Positions 57,774-64,000 of a DNA stretch of 64,000 bases are shown here, piece by piece (within the stretch, counting starts at the first letter, position 1; every line of letters begins with the position of its first letter). The translations under genes were made by a program, and so were the position numbers. The DNA comes from Benincasa hispida (taxonomy: Eukaryota; Streptophyta; Magnoliopsida; Cucurbitales; Cucurbitaceae). The DNA lies in NCBI RefSeq assembly GCF_009727055.1, contig NC_052352.1:20459876-20523875 (forward strand), in the 5' to 3' direction. Below the pieces are notes generated by a model that saw nothing but the letters and a program-made list of their open reading frames with translations, was not told where the DNA came from and did not search any database.

Positions 57774-59738
57774 TGATAACTAGTAGAAATGTAAGTTATT
57801 ATAGCCTTTTATTTAGAATTATGAGAGATAACAAGTAGAATATGCGGTGATTATACTAAGAATTCATGTGAAAAGTGAACTTGCGTCGATCAGCATTGAA
57901 AATCTCGGCTAACCCAATATTATGCGTTATTCTGCATCAAAATGTCTACCTTTTGTAGCTATCGCAGGAACCGATTGCATGCGGTGAATCCCAGATCATC
58001 GCAAGGGTGATCGCGTACGTTCATCTCATGGATGTTGTGGCTGATAATCGCATGCATCCATCGCATGAAGGTTGCGGCTACAGAGTGATAACCATGATAG
58101 AAGGGTGATCGCAAGGGTGGTGGAATGCGATGGTACTTTGGAAACCAATTATGAATGCATACCTTGGGAGTATCAAAAAGATGATGTTGACATTTCACCT
58201 ACCACACCATTAGTAGCAAAGATTTAGAGTAGGTCCATCGCGCCGTTAGTGGAAGAGACTCAGAGTGGGACCATTAGTGCTATCGGCGATTGAGCTCTAT
58301 AAATAGAGCCTTAGAGCCCCAATTCAAGGCATCTGAGCTTCTGCCTTAAGGCAGATCCTTGTGATCACATATGAAAGCATGAGAAGACATTCTTTGAGAT
58401 TTCTTCATTCCTTCACCCATTCCGAGTGACGACCGGAGCTTTGTTGGAGATAGATCTCGAGAGAGACTACTCCATCGTCTTTCCATGGCACCACCAGCAG
58501 CCTTGACACACATCTGATGGAAGCAATAGATTGCCTACATCTATCCCTTCATATCTCTTCTATCTCTATATTATATTACATTTTGGCTTAAGACATTAAT
58601 ATATTTTGTAATCAATGCATCTCTTTATTTCCTTCGATCCCATCTTCATTTACTTCTTCTTTATCACCCTTTACTTTTCATTGCAACAAACTAAGTAAGA
58701 TTGCAAGAGTATCGCATACTCAATCATGTGGCATAGACTTATGAAGCATGTAGCAAACGATCGAGAGGTGTGCATTACGCAAGTATAGTGAGTAAATCCT
58801 CTTTGCTTAGTGTGAGGTTGTAGCAACGCTTGTCTATGAGCGATCGCAATGCTTATCTATGAGTTGATCAGCGGTGACTAACTGCTCAAGAGGGTAAGTA
58901 GTGGAACTCACTAAGCAAAGTAAGCAGTGTTCCTAGAGATAGGAATAATCTTATGTTCAACCATGCTTTATATGATCATCTTGTCTTCATTTGGACATAC
59001 TTGGGAGAGTAGTCTAAAGACCAAATCTAGGCTTGAGAGAGTCAGATTGGATTGCATAAGCAAGGGTAGAAGCTTAGGAATAAGTTCTATTTGCTATTTA
59101 CACAGCACATGCGCCATAGAAATAGGATATGGTAGTATGCAGTCACCTTGTCTTATATGAGTTAGATCGCATAAGCAAGAATAGAGACTTAGACATAAGC
59201 CCTATCGACATTTTCGCATATGCATCGCATGCATCCTAAAAATAGGAATCGTATATTTATGTATAGCATGATCACATAACTTGTGTTGGCTGGGGTTTGC
59301 GATCAAGCTTAATGATGCGGTGAAGTTATCCCTTCCATTATTTTATCTATTTTTCCATGCATCTTATTACGAGTTAACAGTTGCCGAGTCTCTACCAACT
59401 CTCATAGTCATACTTCCAATGCTTAATCTGTTTAGTTAGGAGTAGGAGTAGCGCATAGTCCTTTAACTTCATTATTCTTTTATTCTTCACCATAAACACA
59501 TCACTTCGCAACATTAGTTACAAGTCCTTGAGTTCGACCTCGGATCACCCCGAGAAACTTGCAATCCGTTATACTTGGCAAGAGAGCAAGAAAACTTGTG
59601 ACGGGAATGCATGGTCATCGCATATATTCTTAAATTCATATTGCATATTTCTTAGTCCAACGTATGACCAGTGACGCATGGAGAATGAACGCATATCATA
59701 AGATGCATGCATATTTACTCTCCATTTTCCACGCATCA
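57774..59738 (+). mobile_element. Inner Gypsy G1 solo LTR (plus strand)
   Basis: It starts TGATAACTAGTAGAAATG and ends ccacgcatca, flanked by perfect TGACC copies (57769-57773 and 59739-59743). About 1.97 kb; TATAAATA at 58298-58305. It landed about 125 bases from the tail of a same-family LTR in the opposite orientation, so two long inverted arms lie side by side. Confidence 0.92.
58298..58305 (+). promoter_or_regulatory. TATA box inside a short palindrome
   Basis: gctcTATAAATAgagc: the box is framed by complementary GCTCTA and TAGAGC. The opposite-strand copy at 60752-60770 has the same setting. Confidence 0.5.
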
Positions 59739-61255
59739 TGACCATGTGTTCCTACCACAAGTTTTCTTGCTTTCTCACCAAGTATAACGAGAATGCAAGT
59801 TTCTCGGGATGATCCGAGGTCAAACTTAGATACTTGTAACTAAATGTTGTGAAGCAATGCATTTGAGGCGATGAATAAAAGAAAAAAGAAGTTAAAAAAA
59901 ACTATGCGCTACTCCTACTTCTAACTAAACAGATTGAGCAATGGAAGTATGACTATGAGAATTGGTAGAGACGTGGCAATTGTTAACGCGTAATAAGATG
60001 CAAGAAAAATAAATAGAATGGTGGAGGGGATAAATTCGCCGCATCATTAAGCTTGATCGCAAGGGTAATCCTAGTTCGCCACACTAATGCGTTGCACACC
60101 TCTTGATGGTCGACCACATGCTTATATCTCTATAACACACGGTTGCATTGAGCATAAGAATATTCTTATCTTTATGAACACTGCTTACATTGCTTAGTGA
60201 GTTCCACTACTTACCCTCTCGGGCAGTTAATCGCGGTTAATCATCTCATAGACAAGCATTGTGATAGCCTCGCACTAAGTAAAAAGGATTGACTCGCTTT
60301 GCTCGCACAACGTACACCTCTCGGTGGGTTGCTACATGGGTTCTATCTCTAGGCTACACGATTGAGTATGCGACCGCCTTTGATAACTAAACAATGACAA
60401 AGAAGAAGATAATGAAGATGGTGTCGAAGGAAATAAAGAGATGCATTGATTATAAAATGTCTTAATGTCTTAAGCCAAAATGTAATACACTACAAAGATA
60501 ACAAGAGAGGTGGAGGACTAGATGTAGGCAATCTCTTGCTTCCATCAGATGTATGTCAAGGTTGCCGGTGGTGCCATGGATGGGCGATGGAGTAGTCTCT
60601 CTCGAGCCCTAACTCTGGCAAAGCTCCGGTCGTCACTCGAAATGGGTTGAAGGAATGAAGAACTCTCAAAGAATTTCTTACTCATGCTCTTATCTGTGAT
60701 CACAAAGATCTTCCTTAAGGCAGAAGCTCGGATGCCTTGAATTTGGGCTCTAAGTCTCTATTTATAGAGCTCAATTTCCGACAACATTGATGGTCTTGCT
60801 CTGAATCACTGCCACTTTTGGCGCAGTAGGTGAAATAACAACATCACCTTTTTTATACTCCCAAGGTATGCATTCATGCTTGTTTTTCCCGAAGTACCAA
60901 CCCATTCCATCTACCTTGCGATCAACCTTCTATCATGGTTATTACTCTGTAGCCGCAACGTCCATGCGATCAACCTTGCGATGGTCAGAGATCAGTGTAT
61001 GCGATAAACTTTGTGATGGTCTGGCTTCAGCGCATGCGATTGATTCCTGCAATAGCTACAGAAATAGACATTTTGACACCGTATAACGCATGATATAGGG
61101 TTAGCAAAGATTTTTAGTGTTGATCAATGCAAGCTCATTTTTCACATAAATTTCTTAGTATTATCAACGCATATTCTGCTTGTTAGCCCTTATAATTCTC
61201 AATAAAAGGCTATAATAGAATGTATTTCTACCCGTTATTAAGATCATTCACGTAT

Positions 61256-62406
61256 AACATTAAGAAATCCACTGAATTGTTGATGATTTTCTTGTAAACA
61301 CAAGGCTCATTGACATTTTGAACAAAGCCATAGGATTTGATCGCAATATCAAACCTTATATTCCATGATCAAGAAGTATGTTTCAGTTCATAAATGGATC
61401 AATTAAGCTTGCATACCTTTTATTCTCGACCATGGGTTATGAATCCCTTTGGTTGTTGCATATAGATGGTTTCCTTAAGATTTCCATTAAGAAAGACAGT
61501 CTTGACATCCATTTTCCAAATCTCATAGTCATAATATGCGGCAATGGATAAGAGTATTCAGATAGACTTGAACATGGTAACAAGTGAAAAAGTCTCCTCA
61601 TAGTCAACTCCCTCAATCTGGGTATAACCCTTTGCCACTAGTCTAGACTTGAAGGTTTCCACCTTACCATCTATACCCCTTTTTCTCTTGTAGATCCATT
61701 TGTAACCTACTGGTTTTACCCTATCAGGTTGATCTACAAGATCCCAGACTGAATTGAAGTACATAGGCTCCATTTCGAGATCCATAGCTTTGATCCATTC
61801 ATCTTTATCTACATCCTTCATTTCCTATTTATACGAGAATGAATCCTTAACGTCGCCATCAGATACGACGATTAGGGTTTCTGTTAAACCCATATAATGA
61901 ATAGGTGGGTTTTTAAACCTCTCACTATGTCGAGATTCCCTCAATAGTTGAGATGGATAGGATCTGCTAGATGAACCGACATCAACAACTCTTATTAATG
62001 TACTTGGCTCTTCAACAACTCTTGTTGAAGGTTATGTAGTTTCGTCGGAAAGCCCATTCAATACTATCTTACAGCAGGGTTTGTGCTCCCTGATGCGGTC
62101 CTCTTCTAAAAATGTGGTGTTCGTCGACACAAATACTTTGTTATCTTTAGGATTGTAGAAATAACTACCTCTTATTCATTTGAGGTAGCCTACAAATTAG
62201 GCATAACTTTGAACAAGGTTCCAATTTCTTAGGATTAGCTTCAAGCACATGTGTTAGGCAACCCCAGATCCTGAAATGGTGTAAACTACCTTTAGGACCA
62301 TTCCATAATTCCAAAGTTTTTTCAGAAACCCTCGTGGATGGAGCACAATTCAAAATATAAGTTACAGTCTATACCGTATGACCCCAAAACGAATTAGGTA
62401 AGTGAG
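61256..62406 (-). pseudogene. Element C: integrase C-terminus and RT N-terminal half (pseudogene)
   Basis: On minus from 62406: a PNSFWGHTV-like end of the integrase core, LELWNGPKGSLHHFRIWGC and EANPKKLEPCSKL (62330-62220). RT follows (61821-61558) with [20 protein letters not shown] and [23 protein letters not shown], then KMDVKTVFLNGNLKETIYM (about 61510-61455). It ends at VYKKIINNSVDFLMLYV, just before the missing DD of YVDD, which is on the other side of the inserted LTR (52756). Stops at 61558 and others. Cut on the right by the Gypsy LTR at 62407. Confidence 0.9.
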
Positions 62407-64000
62407 TGATAACGGACAGAAATGCACGTTATCATAGTGCTAAGTTCTTAAACAATGTTGGCTTGCATTGATAAAACATGTTAAATTGCGTCCAAAAAGC
62501 ATTAGATTCATAATATTGCGGTCGCATGCGTTCATCGCATTTGAACAGTTGATTTTTGTATTTTTTGTGTAGAATATGCGATAACGTAACGCGGAAATTG
62601 CAATCATAGGAAATCATTGGTTGAGCGCAACATCACCGCAAGGCTTTGTGGTAATCGTGTTCGGAAATATTCACCCGAGAAGGATTGCCGCAACTTGGTC
62701 AGCGTAACATGGTGAGCGCATCTGGGTGAAAGGCTAATTAATCACAATGGGACAGAAAGCTGTATGATAGTCGAATTCCGAATTAAGTTGATAGCCAATA
62801 ACGATCACAAGTACATTCAACTTTCCGTGACAAATATTCGGCGCACAGCCAGGAATTAAAGCAGTCCCATCTATACAATCATGAGAGAGAAGCCGACTTT
62901 CACCCTGGATGTTCTAATAATACCAAGGGCATCCTTTAGAAAAGGGTTTGATCAGTTAATCAGTTCGCACGTCCTTGTTCATAGTTTTCTTTCGTTTTAA
63001 GGTGGACGGAGAGAGAAGTTTGTGCCAACAGATTGTTCTGGTAAGCTTGGAAGAGCGCCAGAAGCTTCAAAGATAGGAGAGGGCCGACGCCTTACGGAAG
63101 CGGTGATACATTCTTTGTAAATCCGAATAAAGATTTACAGTGTAAAAGCCTCGGTCAGCAAGGAATTGTTACCAGGCTCTCTACCTTTAACTTCCATTGT
63201 TATTTTATACTCCACTCATTTATAAAAATGGGATTTCCTTCTCTATATCTGTTAACTCTCTGTTATTTACGCATGAGTAGATAAATCTGTTGAATGGGTT
63301 GAGAAGCATTTAGCTAGCACAACTAGGGAATCTTCATTCTATGCAATTATCTTGTATTTTGTATACTTCATTCGTCCATTAAAGATACTCGGGAGGGTAG
63401 TCTAAGGACAGGATCTAGGCTTGGGAAGGTCAGGTTAGAATCTAGGTTCGGGAGAGTCAGATTAGAATGCATAATCAAGAGATAGGAGCTTAGGAATAAG
63501 TACTATTTGTTATCAACGCATCGCATGCATCCTAGAGATAGGATATGATTGTATGCGGTCACCTTGCCTTTATGCATTTTGCATCATCACATAGGAAAAG
63601 AGTAGAGACTTAGGGATAAACTCTATGGACACTTTTGCATTCAACACATGCGTCCTAGACTTAGGAGCATCGCATTTGCATTGGAAAATGACTTGTTGTG
63701 CATGGTTGTAGCATGATCGCATAGTTTGACGCATTCCCAAGTAACGCTAGCTAAAGATCTTCTCCACCCGTTCATCCGCATACACAGTGTATCTATCACA
63801 CAACTGACTTTTCTCAAATCTGTCGCATTTGTTTATTTTCATCAATGCAATCAACAGCAAACCAACAATTAATTGAGTTACCAGTTACCGCAAAGTTTTC
63901 ATAAAAATTATCATCGCAATCTATTTTCACAAGTCCCTGAGTTCGACCCTGGATTTACCAGGAAACTCAGTAGAATTTACACTTGGATTCTGCTGAGGAA
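62407..64000 (+). repeat. Gypsy G1 LTR, cut by the window edge
   Basis: It starts TGATAACGGACAG after gtgag and is colinear with 2958-4599 for all of its 1594 bases; about 80 bases of its tail are beyond the edge. The TATAAATA of the other copies is replaced here by 'taataatacc' (about 62917). Whether it is a 5' LTR or a solo LTR cannot be told from this window. Confidence 0.88.

Larger units (their letters stand above)
57649..61240 (-). mobile_element. Outer Gypsy G1 solo LTR (minus strand), split
   Basis: Left end on plus TGATGCATGAAAAAGGG (the LTR tail reversed), right end CCCGTTATTA (the head TAATAACGGG on minus). Perfect AGATC copies at 57644-57648 and 61241-61245. Removing the inner LTR 57774-59738 and one TGACC leaves about 1.62 kb, the size of the G1 LTR at 2958-4599. 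A TATTTATA box (60759-60766) is on minus. Confidence 0.9.
52757..61250 (+). mobile_element. Copia solo LTR (type B) carrying nested LTRs
   Basis: It starts TGTTGGGGTTGATGCCC at 52757 after cgtaa (52752-52756) and ends agatcattca at 61250 before cgtat (61251-61255), a 5-bp duplication with one mismatch. Own sequence: 52757-52901, 55693-57648 and 61246-61250, about 2.1 kb in total, colinear with the type B LTRs. The U5 part (57040-57240) carries ACGATCGT words. It split element C inside the YVDD motif. Confidence 0.88.
38693..62406 (-). mobile_element. Minus-strand Copia (element C) dispersed by nested insertions
   Basis: Pieces in order from its 3' end: truncated 3' LTR (38693-39839), tail with PPT (39840-39926), [Gypsy 39927-51755], RNase H and RT C-terminal half (51761-52756), [Copia solo LTR complex 52757-61250], RT N-terminal half and integrase C-terminus (61256-62406), [Gypsy LTR from 62407]. 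The RT halves meet inside YVDD when the insert is removed, and target duplications mark two of the three joints. The remaining 5' part (rest of integrase, protease, gag, 5' LTR) should lie to the right of the window. Confidence 0.88.

Noticed and set aside
57649..59738. DNA transposon with about 125-base terminal inverted repeats (TGATGC...GCATCA)
   Set aside because: The inverted ends are the tails of two Gypsy G1 LTRs in opposite orientation; target duplications TGACC and AGATC fit two nested solo LTRs, and no transposase is present.

Overview
This window is plant repeat DNA: 64 kb made almost entirely of LTR retrotransposons, with no intact host gene, rRNA or tRNA that I can support. The organism is inferred from the element types. 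These are Ty3/Gypsy elements of the Athila/Tat type (RNase H followed by integrase, GIDFMGPF and FIDD motifs, aatttgggggtg purine tracts) and Ty1/Copia elements with a TTGGTATCAGAG tRNA-Met primer site and a YVDD reverse transcriptase. The sequence is AT-rich and looks like dicot pericentromeric or intergenic DNA. A cucurbit is my guess, from the style of the LTRs, and is not demonstrated.

Left part (1-10572). The window opens inside the pol gene of a plus-strand Athila-like Gypsy element and runs through its 3' non-coding tail and 3' LTR (to 4599). That element cut off a minus-strand Copia element, of which the start of gag, the primer site and the 5' LTR remain (4600-5613). Then comes AT-rich DNA with no recognisable gene (5614-7771). 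After it is a possible small terminal-inverted-repeat element (7772-10164) split by a solo Copia LTR with a perfect CAATT target duplication.

Middle part (10573-38692). An old plus-strand Copia 5' LTR is split by a younger full-length relative (10865-20375) with gag, protease, integrase, RT and RNase H, all broken by stops and frameshifts. The leader of the old element carries a solo Gypsy LTR. Next are a Copia LTR split by an opposite-strand Copia solo LTR, a rearranged LTR fragment, and a minus-strand Copia element that has gag but no pol and whose two LTRs come from different LTR types (29250-38692).

Right part (38693-64000). One minus-strand Copia element is spread over almost 24 kb because several insertions landed in it. 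A full Athila-like element (39927-51755, itself holding a Copia solo LTR in gag) sits in its 3' tail. A Copia solo LTR (52757-61250) splits its YVDD motif. That solo LTR contains a 2.8 kb solo LTR and, near its 3' end, two Gypsy solo LTRs in opposite orientation, one inside the other. Another Gypsy LTR (62407 to the window edge) interrupts its integrase. Most levels can be reconstructed because 5-bp target duplications are still visible (AGATC, TGACC, CGTAa/t, cCAAT/aCAAT, gACAT/aACAT).

The most unusual signal is that unrelated LTR families each carry clusters of their own short palindromic word: ACGATCGT/CTACACGATCGTGTAG in Copia leaders and LTR ends, AGCGTTGCAACGCT in one Gypsy LTR family, and GCATGC/ATGCGAT words in the other. 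In Copia the clusters lie in the transcribed leader or U5; in Gypsy they lie in U3 just upstream of a TATAAAT box. All coding regions here are pseudogenes, so 'CDS' is not used.
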